A stretch of DNA of 64,000 nt, from contig JABBOT010000011.1 in the NCBI GenBank assembly GCA_016165875.1, forward strand, positions 14,339,808-14,403,807. The letters are read 5' to 3'. The translations under genes were made by a program, and so were the position numbers. Origin of the DNA: Acanthopleura granulata (Eukaryota > Mollusca > Polyplacophora > Chitonida > Chitonidae). Shown here one piece after another: positions 52,850 through 63,325 of the stretch; position 1 is the stretch's first letter; every line of letters begins with the position of its first letter. The notes under the pieces were generated by a model that saw nothing but the letters and a program-made list of their open reading frames with translations, was not told the origin of the DNA and made no database searches.

Positions 52850-53158
52850 TTTAACGCCATAGGCCTTCTGAAGAAGTAATGAAGTCTGTGATGCTTAAAT
52901 CGTAAAGTACCGCTTGGTTATCTTTTCAACGTACACTTAAAGCATATTATTGAACCGCGTTGTGGATGATGGTCTATCCCCTGAAAATCTAGCCTCTGAT
53001 CATTTTACTCCTCACGACCTGTCCCGAGTCGTCCTAGTGCATATAGGTTATCCCTTGCGTGCAGCTACATCTGTTAACTGACAACGCTAAGTGTATGTTA
53101 GAGAGCGGAATAACAGTGACTCGAAACTGGAGTGAGTAATTATTCTCCATCGGTATAA

Positions 53159-53525
53159 GGCTGCATGCATCGTGTTGAGTATAGTCACCATGGACAGTTG
53201 AAATCAAAGCGATTCTTGAGGTTGAATGAAGTCGTAATGGATAATTGTAATCAAACAGTAACTGGGGCTTTATATACAATGTGTTAAACAAAGTCAATAT
53301 GGGTAGATGCGGTCAAAGCGTTATTGGGGCTGCATATGCATCGTGTTGTACAAAGTCATCGGCTACAGTTGCAGTCAAAGAGTCACTGCATAGAACTGCA
53401 TATGCAAAGTGTTAAGCAAAGTTGCCATGGACAGATGTAATCGAAGCGGGGATACATGGGGAGTATATCCATCACATTGAATGAAGACATCATAGGCATG
53501 GACTTACAATAACAGCGTAACAGGG
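53159..53525. repeat. divergent minisatellite, about 45-67 bp unit, 6 copies
   Basis: Units follow CTGCATATGCATCGTGTTG, then AAAGTCACCATGGACAG, then TAATCAAAGCGTTATTGGGG with many substitutions and indels. Six units can be walked across about 365 bp of Arx intron 2, ending about 440 bp before exon 3. Confidence 0.7.
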
Positions 53526-53962
53526 GTGCACCATTACTAGATGGACGAAAACAAAAGTAGCATAGCACACAAGTTGGATACTGAATGAATTTTCTCCATT
53601 GCAACACTCCCGTGTTACTGAATATTGCTAACTCCGTCCTGAGTTAGTACTTTGTATGCTTTCCTAGTTCTTTCGGCTGATCGCGTTGCAGGTTTTTTCA
53701 GAAATTTGTCTTGAGATTATTGACTCCATTGTGGTTGACCATTGATGTGAGAATGTGTGACAAGGTGACTAGTGTTGGACTTTGTTTTGCAAATTGATCA
53801 TCAACGTGGAACGTCCATGGTATTTGATTCTTGGAATAGAAATATCACCAACCATGTGTTACACTGACTCAGAACTAATAAAAACTAGTTATGACATCCG
53901 CCAGCTAAAGATTGTGAAAGAATGAGTAAATGTTTTAACTTTACACCGTTTTATCTTTGCAG

Positions 53963-54008
53963 AGAGGAGCTGGCGATGAGAATCAGTCTGACAGAAGCGA
54001 GAGTTCAG
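53963..54008 (+). CDS. Arx: Arx exon 3 (homeodomain residues 31-46)
   Basis: A 46-nt micro-exon encoding EELAMRISLTEARVQ plus the last base of Arg31 (residues 406-421), covering homeodomain helix 2 and the start of helix 3. It was found by phase and homology, too short for simple open-frame detection. Acceptor TTTGCAG ends at 53962. The donor is CAG then GTTTGT, weaker than consensus at position +3. Ile-Ser replaces the usual Leu-Asp in the loop before TEARVQ. Splicing before and after restores one continuous homeodomain. Confidence 0.93.
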
Positions 54009-54643
54009 GTTTGTACTTTGGCTTTCGAGTAAATAGTAATTTAATGATAGCAGAAGGAGTAGTTTGAGTCTACTAGCATTTGTGACCCATCTGCCTAGCT
54101 TCGGGTCAAATCACAGTATTTCTGGTCCTGTATTGTTGTGGCCGCAATCTTGGTGAGAATTTGGTGAGGACTTTCAAGACTTTAAACGTGTAGAGGTAGA
54201 AAATAGTTTCGAAAAAGCTGCAGTCTACGATAACAAGAGAATCGATGTCCGTTTCATTGTACAATCAATACATAAACTATCTAAACTAGTCAGTCATGCA
54301 AATGAAGGATGGCTTGATAGAAAGGGCTGGCTGAAATGCAACATTTTAAATATATTTAAGAAAAAATGGTAAATGAAAAAATGTGCTCTGTTAGATTATA
54401 ATTACAAGTCATTTTGGACGGGGGGGGGGTGAGTTCAAGACAAAATAATATACATGTACCTCACCTAGTTTCTAAGCCATAATAAGCATAATTCCGTTAA
54501 ACGTTGTTTTGGATACTGGTCTTGTTATTATTGACCCGTAACGCCCATTTTTTGGCTGACGGCTGATGTAAGAATGTCTCTTTCGATAACTAGATTCCAA
54601 CAGTATTTGCAGAGGAAATTCATGTGTACTTTTTCTTCTACAG
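54009..54643 (+). other. Arx intron 3 (635 bp)
   Basis: Donor GTTTGT and acceptor TTTTTCTTCTACAG. It sits at homeodomain codon 46/47, the position shared by most paired-like homeoboxes and by the upstream gene at 2715. It contains a G10 run at 54420-54429. Confidence 0.9.
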
Positions 54644-55183
54644 GTTTGGTTTCAGAATCGTCGGGCAAAATGGCGCAAGAAGGAGAAAGTGGGACCACAA
54701 GCCCATCCCATCAGCCCTTACTCCAGCGCCCTCAGTCTGGCATCACGTTCTGTCCTTTCTCAACCTTCCTACAACGACTTGCTCTTGAAGTCTTACGAGC
54801 AGCAGTTGGCCAGTCGTTACAGCATATTGTCTCAGATTCACGCTGCCAGACCAAATTTCCTAGGACCTTCCGCCATCGGACTGGCCACTGCGGCCAAATA
54901 CGCGGGCTTAGGACTTCCCTCTTACGCTCCCTTCGCCCCCAGTCTGCCCTCTCTGGCCCCGGGCACATTCCAACATCTTTTGGCGAATATGACGTCATCG
55001 AGGAAATCTCCCGAGAGCCTGGGCGAGATCCCGTCGCCTCTTTCTGGACTCAGTGTTCCCAATACGACGTCTTTATTGGACGCCGACCGGAGGTCGACTA
55101 GCATAGCGGCACTTCGTATGAAAGCACGCGAGCACGAGCTCAAACTTGAACTGATGTCCAGATATAAGGATGTGGTGTGTTAA
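54644..55183 (+). CDS. Arx: Arx exon 4 (homeodomain end, LLANMT segment, OAR motif, stop)
   Basis: Encodes residues 422-600. It begins VWFQNRRAKWRKKEKVGPQ, completing helix 3 with Q50. The tail is rich in Ser, Pro, Leu and Ala and includes SFQHLLANMT-like sequence (FQHLLANMTSS). The OAR/aristaless motif at about 572-586 (STSIAALRMKAREHELKLEL) is a C-terminal regulatory motif of paired-like proteins. The protein ends SRYKDVVC, much like the KEVC and DVV ends of known Arx and aristaless proteins. TAA is at 55181-55183. Frames on both other registers and the minus strand here are shadows. Confidence 0.95.
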   Translation, partial: VWFQNRRAKWRKKEKVGPQAHPISPYSSALSLASRSVLSQPSYNDLLLKSYEQQLASRYSILSQIHAARPNFLGPSAIGLATAAKYAGLGLPSYAPFAPSLPSLAPGTFQHLLANMTSSRKSPESLGEIPSPLSGLSVPNTTSLLDADRRSTSIAALRMKAREHELKLELMSRYKDVVC

Positions 55184-55785
55184 TCAATGAATCACAGCCA
55201 GCTCAATGTATATATTCAACCTGCACGTGGTACAGAGTAAATGTTTTTGTCATTTTCATTAATTTATTTTTTCTTATTACAAATTTACAAGAATGTTTTA
55301 GTTGACTGATATAGGCTTTTAAAATCATCGAATGTTTCATTGCAAACTAACTTAACACTTTAGCCCAACGGCTACCATATCTACAAGCAGTCTATTTTTT
55401 GCTTAAAGTAGCACGTCTGTGAATTAATACAATGTAAATTTCGTCACAGATTTCAGCGTTTTGGGACGAGAGTCTGTCAACAACCTTCAGAACAAACTAA
55501 TTTTCAATACATGTATGGCATATCTTGTTAACCGATATGATATTCCTTGACTTTTGGACCATAACATACAGATCAAACATTATCCCTCGGCTTTTGTTTA
55601 CAAGATCATTCGATTCATCTGAGTTCTTTCAAAAGGTAATAATCAAATACATGCGCAGAGAAATGTGCCTGAGGCTTTACTCATCTGACAGTGCTATAGA
55701 GCCTTTTAATATATTCATAAATGATTGTACATACTGTAATATGTTTCACTGGTGTTGTGTAATAAAATCAGAGTCGACTGTAAAC
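55184..55785 (+). other. probable Arx 3' UTR
   Basis: AT-rich non-coding sequence between the stop codon and the first well-placed AATAAA (55761-55766). The open frame at 55525-55824 overlaps it and has no family features. Confidence 0.45.
55761..55766 (+). promoter_or_regulatory. candidate Arx polyadenylation signal AATAAA
   Basis: AATAAA about 580 bp after the stop codon, followed by GT/T-rich sequence (GTCTTGTTTTCTG, then TTGTGTAAGCATGTTGT), a fitting downstream element. Confidence 0.45.
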
Positions 55786-56169
55786 ATGGTAATTCATGGT
55801 CTTGTTTTCTGCCTGCCAGTTTAGTTTATCGTTGGTCACTGTCAATTGTGTAAGCATGTTGTATCATGCTTTATTGATCCCTTACAGGTACTCCGGGGGA
55901 AAGTTTTCCCCCGTTTGTCCGTCAGTCTGTAGGTCAGTCAGTCACTGAGACTTTTACATAACGATCCATGATTGTGTTTTGGAACTTGATACATGACTTC
56001 ACCATAACCAGTTACAGATTAAAATCGAGTTTCGTGCCGTTTCGTATATTTCTGGCACATTTCTGACATCTTTTCTTATGTTGTGAATTTGACACGCGTT
56101 ACATTCTGAGGGCTCAACCCTGAAGGGACATGTATTACTATGGCAACTCTTTCAGGCTGCTTGTTTGTT

Positions 56170-56330
56170 AGAATGGCTCATGTTTTACGCCTTACATAAC
56201 AGTATTTCACTTAGGTGAAGGCGGTCAGGCCTGTGGCTGGAGGAGACCAGCCATAATTTAAGAGCCATAACGTCACCTCCACGGGTGACCCTGTGCTGTG
56301 CTGGAGCTGCTACCTTTTTTGGTAACACGT
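56170..56330 (-). mobile_element. diverged SINE-related fragment
   Basis: CATGTTTTACGCCTTACATA then ACAGTATTTCACTTAGGTGA resembles the reverse 3' end of the main SINE (GTTTTACGCCGTACT..ATTTCACTTATA). The following body differs (GGCTGGAGGAGACCAGCC). A similar reverse fragment lies at 56450-56545 (AGAATATTTCACTTATACG). Possibly a sister family. Confidence 0.4.
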
Positions 56331-57439
56331 CCGAGTGGTCTGAACCAAAGACAAATTAGCGCATGGTCTGTTTTATTGCGATCTCCATTTCAGATGAATA
56401 GGCGGGCATGATAAAAAAGAAAATGGAAAAGTCTTTGATTTGAATGTTGTTTGGCGGTATATACCCAAGAATATTTCACTTATACGATAGATTTCAAATT
56501 TGTGGACGGAGGAAATGGGGTTGTGGGGGAGGAGGCCAAGATTTACCACCTGTTTATGGCTCGGTATACTGACGAACTGTTCCACGAAATACTAACGGAT
56601 TCTATCCTTGAGGAGTACAAGTCGTCTTCAACAAGTCAGACTCGCATAAACACTCACGCGAGCCAGCGAGGTAAACCGCGAACTTTGTCTGAAGTAAGAG
56701 TTTTTCCCCTGGAAATTCCTTGTCGACGACCGGAACTGAACCCGCATCGCACTGTCCTAGACACCGAAAGATAAGCACCTTCAAAGGAGTCATTCTTTTC
56801 CACTGGCTTCATGTATGACGTCACTAATTCGTGTGCTCAGTACCTGCATTTCACAATGAACATCTGACAAGGAGGTATTCAGTAGCATGTGCGAATTAGT
56901 GACGAGGTGTCCGAAGCCACTGGAAAAGAACGCCCACCGCACCTTGACATATAACACTCGGCCATGACTCGTGTCCCGAATTCTTTGAAAAGCTATACGA
57001 GTAAGGGCATGGAAATGGAGTCATTTTATAAGGGCATCCATAAATGTGCATGGTGATTATATGCAAGATTTTGGATCAGTCTGGTTCATGTTGCATTTGC
57101 TTAGGCCCAGTGGGTAAAAATGACTTCAGAGTGGAAGCCCTTGACCAAGGAGGTGCTGTGTTGGAAAACTTTTCCCGCCTGAGCAGTGATATTGGGAAAA
57201 CTACTCAAGTTGGAATGGTTTGTTATCTACTCATTAAACTTCATGAACGACATACGTCATATGACGCAAAGAACGACGCAATATTCTGATGAAATAATCA
57301 AGTAAGAAGTGTTTGAAAGCAAATGCAGTTCCATGAATGGCCATTAATGTATCAATTTTTGCTGTGTTCCTATACACACAGACCAACGGACCACGGAGCT
57401 AAGTGGAACCTTGGGCAGAGGGGTGTAGCCTACAATTTG

Positions 57440-57663
57440 TTCTGAACCTAGTCGTCGAATCCGATTTTGTATTCCAACCGTTGACCGAAATGTGCATTCC
57501 GGGTCAAAAATCGCAAAACCCTGTTTCCAAAAACGACAAACAGCACAAAGCACCAAAGAAGTAAAAAAATATATAAGAAAAGAATATAAATCAGGACAGA
57601 TTCATGCAAAGAGAACACAATAAACAGTTTTCAATGACGAAGGAAAGACGCAATGAATGTTCT
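57440..57663 (+). repeat. dispersed repeat family A, copy 3
   Basis: Same orientation and block order as copy 1 at 11060-11256: GTCGAA, ATTCCAACC, TTCCGGGTCAA, TTTCCAAAAA, AAAATATATAA, CAAAGAGAA, AACAGTTTTCAATGACGAA, AAAGACGCA and TGTTCT. About 220 bp, no coding potential. Confidence 0.75.
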
Positions 57664-58245
57664 ACAATATCATTTTGCAATTACGATTTGTGAGCAAACT
57701 GGGGATACATGGTCAATCCCGCTTAGACGCGAGGAAACAATGCATGAGAAAACGTAACATCCCGTCCCACAAAACTGTCATTGTTAAAGGGGCAGGTAAC
57801 CGGTGTCGTTTTCATAAAGTTTCATCGCCGTACCCAACAACATAAGGCGGTACTTCGTCGATCAGTTTCATAAGCGAAGGTAAGTGAAGTGACCAGAGGA
57901 AAGCAGTGACCATTTGGCAAGTATGTATGTGTGCTCGGGTTTAAAGTCGTACTCAAGAAGTTCCCAGTCATATAAATGTTAAACCCTGAGCGCACACTCA
58001 CTCCAGTCATATGAAGATGACAATTTGGCAAGTAACATAAACGTTTACACTCGTACAGCGAACTCGAAGTGTATTCCATTTCTGTGGAGAGAAGTGTGAT
58101 CTAACTGACCTTCATGCCGGATCACCTGAACGGCTTTTAAAAGTTCATCTTCCGCTTATTGATAACCAAAGCACCGAAAAGATACCCTGAAAGAACTAGG
58201 GATTGGGCCAAAGCCTCGTGTGTGATAGCTATTGAAACAGGCCTC

Positions 58246-58753
58246 TTAAAGTGAAAGACCACTCAAAAATGTTGTTGTGGTGAGCGAAAAGGCCATAAAA
58301 AGCTGTATATGAAAATACCTTCACTGATTTTTTTTCCAGATATTTTCCTTCCAAATTAAACGCAGTCAAATGTTTTGATTGTATGATGGACTTTTGGGAC
58401 CATGTTGAGCGGGCAGAAGAACAGTGACGTCACACATTCCTTTTAGCCGATAATCAGTCTGTTATACGTTTACGTTCTACATGAACGTACATGGTGCACT
58501 ACACCTATATCTCTATTTAATGTGACAGTATATCAACCAGAGGATGTTTAGTAGCTAAAAGGAAAGTGTGACGTCGTTGTTCGTCAGCCTCTTCAATATG
58601 GTTCATAAAGTCCACCATACAATCAAAAAATTTGACTACGTTTAATTTGGTAGGGAAAAAAAATTGAAAAATCAATGAACGTATTTTCAGATACAGATTT
58701 TTACGCTCGTTTCACTCACCACAATTTCAATTTTCAGTAGTCTTTCACTTTAA
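58246..58753. mobile_element. foldback/MITE element with ~190-bp inverted arms and TTAA ends
   Basis: The left arm (58250 to about 58440) and right arm (about 58560 to 58749) are inverted copies, sharing in order AGTGAAAGAC, TTGTGGTGAG, TGAAAATAC, CCAAATTAAACG, TTTTGATTGTATG, GTGGACTTT-like, GACGTCACAC and TTCCTTTTAGCT. A spacer of about 110 bp separates them. TTAA occurs exactly at both outer ends (58246-58249, 58750-58753), which fits a TTAA target duplication as made by piggyBac-type transposases. The ends do not start with the usual CCY, so the superfamily is unsure. No transposase is encoded. Confidence 0.85.
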
Positions 58754-59833
58754 GCAATCGACTTGTAGCTCCCTTACACTGGATTCCTGTTTGTTATATT
58801 AATTGCTTGCTTGTCTTCATTTGCTTGTTTACTTGTTTGTGCTTTGATATCGCCAAAGTGATTTCTGGCATATCACGGCGGCGATTTGACAGGGCTTTCT
58901 TCGATGCCGACATATTTTATACTGCTGCCTCACTAGAAAGCCACGCTGAAGACACCAGGCCCGATGCTTGTATAGAGTAAGAAATCTACTGACACCGTGC
59001 CTACTAGCATTTAGCTTTACCTAGTATACATAGAGCTGAGATGTTCGTTGCTTGAATCTTTATTTCGGAGATTTCTTTGAATGAGAAAAATCACCAAAAA
59101 TTTACAGAAATTATTTTGTTTTTCGCTCCGAGAACAGCACGTTGGCCCAAACCTGATGTGGGGAGAGTTGCTGTACTATGATACAACAAAAAGAAAAAAA
59201 ACCAAACAGACACGCAAGTCTGCAACTTTAGCCAATCATTTTTGCCCATTAGGTACAAACAAGAGAGGCACCTTGTTCGTGACTAAATATACATGGAAGA
59301 CGAAATTAGAGGTACGAAGATTTCGCTTGAAATGAGGATGACTGGATGAAAATGAGGGATTCGTGACAAGACATATGATACGTTTAGTATACTTACTTAG
59401 ACATGACGTAACAAACGTTTCATTTGGATGTATAAGAACTGGATTGGAATAGATCAGATAGAGACACAGCGTCTCTTTTACAAATCCCAATTTCTCAGGC
59501 AGGTGAATTTGCTCTGTCGATCTTTGCCATACTATCTTCTGATCAATCTAGGGATTGACTGTCAGTTTGGTCATATCCACGATCGATGAATGTATATATT
59601 CTCTACCTTGTTATCCCAATTTCACAGATGCTCTGTGTGTTCTATAAGTGAGTCTGCATTCTCGGCATTGTCTTTCCAGGGTAGATTAATCAGAAATAGG
59701 CATGACAAGATAGAAGATACAGATGCATTTTAAGGCGAAGACATGACAAAAATAGACATGCAGAGTACCTCAGAAGAATAGATTGGCCAGAAATTTGGAC
59801 GACATGTAACGTACAGATGACAAGACACATTGA

Positions 59834-60097
59834 GGCCTCCATGGTCCAGGCGGTTAGCGCGCCAGTGCGGCGTAATGACCCAGGTGCCTCTCATCAATGC
59901 GGTCGCTGTGAGTTTATGTCCAGTTCATGGTGACATCCTCTCCAGCCGTACCTGGGAAGGTCTGCCAGCAACATGCATATGGTCGTTGGTTTCCCCGGTC
60001 TCTACCCGATTTCCTCCCACCATCATACTAAACGCTGTCGTATAAGTGTAATTTTCTTGAGGACGGCGTAAAACACCAATGAAATAAATAAATAAAT
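59834..60097 (+). mobile_element. SINE copy 8, full length
   Basis: Runs from GGCCTCCATGGTCCAGGCGG (tRNA-like head with box A) and TGAGTTTATGTCC (mutated box B) through the full central body to CACCAATGAAATAAATAAAT. About 264 bp, the best guide to the full element. Related AGATAGA.GATACAGA words lie on both sides, so it sits in a short decayed tandem repeat. Confidence 0.9.
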
Positions 60098-60329
60098 ATC
60101 ATGATACATTAGACAGAATCTTTCTAGAGAACAAACTGACGAAAAACTTGGAAGGCCAGATAGAGGATACAGAGGCACTTTGAGTGAAGAGATGAAAATA
60201 TATAGGCAGAGAATATAGATTCACTTTGAACGTAGAGTTGGCAATACATAGACCGACTATGGCACTTCTCAACACACTGAGGTCCAGGGACTCCGCTCTC
60301 TGCGTGTCTCACCAATGTTGTCTTTGTTC

Positions 60330-60620
60330 ATCTAAGTTTATTTGCCCGGGACCCTCGGAACGTTTGCCCAGATCCTCGGGAGCGGGGAGGAACACAGGTT
60401 AATCAATGGCGCTTAATCCCGACCCGAAGCCCTCCGGGGACCGGGAATAGTTTGGCGGTGTTAAAACGGGCCACGTTCTCCTGTGAGAGACAGTAATTAG
60501 TCCCCGTCTTCGTCAAACAAACGGCTTACTTACCTTTGCGAGGAAAGCTTCGGACATGCGTCACCTTGTTGGTAGGCCTTAAGCCGCCAGGTTGTTTAAG
60601 ATGAGCAGTCGCTAGCTTTC
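60330..60620. promoter_or_regulatory. candidate cis-regulatory island downstream of Arx
   Basis: A GC-rich, non-repetitive block carrying a bicoid/K50-type TTAATCCC (60413-60420), GTTAATCAAT, and a homeodomain palindrome TAATTA (60494-60499). Its sharp contrast with flanking AT-rich repeats suggests selective constraint. Inference only; no conservation data. Confidence 0.25.
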
Positions 60621-61301
60621 AGCATCATCGGCCGACCTATGATAATGTTGTGATATGGGGAGGTAGAACTAACAGTCCAGGTTGACAGAGGATCACACGA
60701 CAACCTATCTGCGGGACTTTAGCTTATTTACTGCTGATTTCGTCTAGCCTCTACATTCGGAAATTCGATAATTCAATTTGTTCGTTAAGCCATCGGCACA
60801 CTTCTCTAATTCACATAGGAGACTTAGAACACGGCGGTAAAACTCACTGAAAAACAAAACGGCGACGTTAACAAGACGCAAATCCGCGTTAACAAATTTT
60901 TGGGCTTCTCTAAGACTTAACACCTAAGTAAAGACAAAAAAGCGGAGGTCAGCCCCGCACGCGTTGACTCAGACAAAAGTCCGAGTTCCGACTCTTCTCA
61001 CATTCCCTAAGACATTTGTAAATTCATTATCCCCGATCTTTCTTTACTTCGGGCTTTTTCTAGAGGAAGTTTGGAAGGTTTGTCTGCCGGAATGGGCCGA
61101 CTAGACACAGGGGGAGCGTCTGGCCTACACGATTATATTGCTTTGTGGCGGAAAAACCAACCCGAAATAAAGAACAAAAGACTTGATCTATGTTCAATAC
61201 GCTATCATGCGCCTCATCATGGTGGCACTGTTTGTCACATAACTACAAATAGTTACTAACCACGGTATACAAGCTACTGAATGGAAGAGAAAATGAAATG
61301 A

Positions 61302-61367
61302 CCGCCGTCGTATGAGTGTAATATTCTTAATAAGGGCGTAAAACACCAATGAAATAAATAAATAAAT
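61302..61367 (+). mobile_element. SINE copy 9, 3' end only
   Basis: CCGCCGTCGTATGAGTGTAA then TATTCTTAATAAGGGCGTAA and AACACCAATGAAATAAATAA. 5'-truncated. AAATGA borders both sides and may be a short target duplication. Confidence 0.8.
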
Positions 61368-61674
61368 GAGTCTGTGATCTATCTATCTACACTCTTACTT
61401 TTTTGATGGGCGGGGGGCACCCATATCGATGGAACCATTGGTGGTGATGAAATTAATTGAATACTCCAAAGAATTCCAAAATACGTTGAAATACCACTGA
61501 ACTATGGGAAACGTTTTTGCTCTGTAAGCTTTTGGGCAGTTAAATACAATTCCACGTTGGGTTTTACAGACCATATTCATAATGTTCTGTCAGAGTTTAC
61601 TTGGTTCACGAAATATTTCATTTTGCCTAAGAATGGAATGTAAAGGCTAGCTATAAAGCTGGTCAAAAGGAACT

Positions 61675-61745
61675 TTCGCTTTGGTATAGTGGTAGATCCT
61701 CAAGATACGGTCCCAGAAATCAGTGGTTCAAACCCTGTTACCATT
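61675..61745 (+). mobile_element. tRNA-like SINE head
   Basis: Box-A-like TTTGGTATAGTGG (61680-61692) and box-B-like GGTTCAAACCC (61725-61735), 33 nt apart. The arms do not pair into a full cloverleaf, so a SINE or tRNA pseudogene is likelier than a working tRNA. Confidence 0.4.
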
Positions 61746-62464
61746 CACATAATGGCTATTAGGTTTTTTTGGAAGGGGTACCACCGTAGCTTTTTTTATC
61801 CCCATTGCCTGGAGTTTAAAGCAAGCTACAGGTAACCCTGAAGGATTCACCGTTTTTGCTTTCCTGAGATGTTGGTGACAACAAACGGTCAATAGTGCTC
61901 AAAGAGCCATTAAGCCATTTCCGCTTACATAAAGTTCTTCCAGAAATTTTAAATATGTGATACACATTTCACTCGGAAGGACTGGATTCGAACACACAGC
62001 ATCATTGCTCCAAATCTAACCGTTAAATATAAAGACCTTCTTTGGACTCCCTGAACCAGGCAAATCCTAGAGATTATCTCGTTGATGACTGAAGTGTGAG
62101 ATCGTAATTAAGATCATAGCATTGCCACTGGTCAGAGATAATTGTGAGAAAATTAGGTCAGTAAATTAGAGACCTGTTCCGACAACCTGATTCAGCAGTT
62201 GAAATGACATGGGAGTCGTAAAGTGTCGAATCATGCTGTTACATGGTGTAGAATCGCGTCAGTTCATTGGAGAATTCACTTTTTGCAATGAGCACCTGAA
62301 GGGTCAGAGACAAATACAAGCACCACTCGAATGCTTACAGTTGCAAACGACAGAGACAATGACCGTCGAGGAGGATTATTTAGATCAAAGATCATACTGG
62401 GACTATACCGGAGGTTGTTGGCAAAAACTCGTCAGGGTCAAATCCATTAGTATATTTACTATTG

Positions 62465-62616
62465 TTTTATTTATTTATTTACTTGATAGGTGTTTTACGT
62501 CGTACTAAAAAATATTTCACTTATACGGCTGCGTTCAGCACCATGGTGGGCGGAAACCAGGAAGAGCCCAGAGGAAACCCACGCCCATCCGCAGATTGCT
62601 GGCAGACCTTCCCACG
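62465..62616 (-). mobile_element. SINE copy 10, 5' truncated
   Basis: On the minus strand it begins at CGTGGGAAGGTCTGCCAGCA and runs to ACCTATCAAGTAAATAAATA. The tRNA-like head and box B are absent. The small frame on the + strand at 62462-62662 is fortuitous. Confidence 0.85.
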
Positions 62617-62740
62617 AAGATTTTGTTTGTTTGACATGTTCTGTAAAGGACTTGTAATTTGAGCTATTCTTGGTAAATAGATAACAAATTTCATTTTATT
62701 AGCGATTAGGGCTTTTTCATCAAAAATCTCCGTTATAACG

Positions 62741-62955
62741 TCTTTACACTGTATGTTTCGATGTTTAACTTATAAACACTTTCATGCATTACCGGTAGAT
62801 ATTAAACACTTGCAGATTATAGCATTATATATATATGCCAAATGCAATGTTTTAGACACTTATGTTTAATACTTAATTATATGTGTACATTTATTAAACA
62901 CGTTTGTTTCAAATTTAATCACCCAATAAACGCATTGCGCGTAAGTCATTTTACA
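62741..62955 (-). repeat. dispersed repeat family B, copy 2 (inverted relative to copy 1)
   Basis: Reverse complement of 21159-21366 over its whole length with moderate divergence. Conserved words include TTAGACACTTATGTTTAATA, ATTAAACACTT, TTTCATGCAT and TTTAATCACCCA. The sequence similarity stops at both edges, which defines the element. Confidence 0.8.
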
Positions 62956-63194
62956 GCGTAGGCTTCATGTAAAAAATGGGAACCCTTCCTATTTAAGAGG
63001 ATTTTATCGATCCTGTATAGTTCAGCTATGACGATTTACGGGCGAACTGGTAACGCACATCTAATGCTCTACAAGATAACAAGGTTCATCCGGCTTGGAT
63101 CTCCATTGCATGATTGCGTCATAAATCACTCAATCGCAGGTTGCACACTTATTGTTGCGGACCTGCTTTTCTTCAATTTGGTCGGACTCCCCCG

Positions 63195-63325
63195 CTTCAT
63201 TATTCGCAGTATGCATTAATGCGTTTGTTGATATGCTAATTGCAGGTTAATTGGGAGGATTTATTGCCAGACCAAAAATATGCTTGGCGTCTGTCTTTGA
63301 TTACGGCATGCAAATTTCTGTCTGC
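63195..63325. promoter_or_regulatory. candidate regulatory cluster (POU octamer and TAATTG sites)
   Basis: Within 80 bp there are two homeodomain-type sites, TAATTG (63237-63242) and TTAATTGG (63247-63254), and a perfect octamer ATGCAAAT (63308-63315). This resembles neural enhancer composition, but AT-rich motifs arise by chance. Confidence 0.2.

Noticed and set aside
54574..55101. 175-codon frame overlapping Arx exon 4 in another register
   Set aside because: Shadow of the real exon, whose correct frame contains the homeodomain end and the OAR motif.
61675..61745. Possible functional tRNA gene
   Set aside because: Box A and box B are present, but acceptor and anticodon arms do not pair convincingly. 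Kept only as a tRNA-like SINE head.
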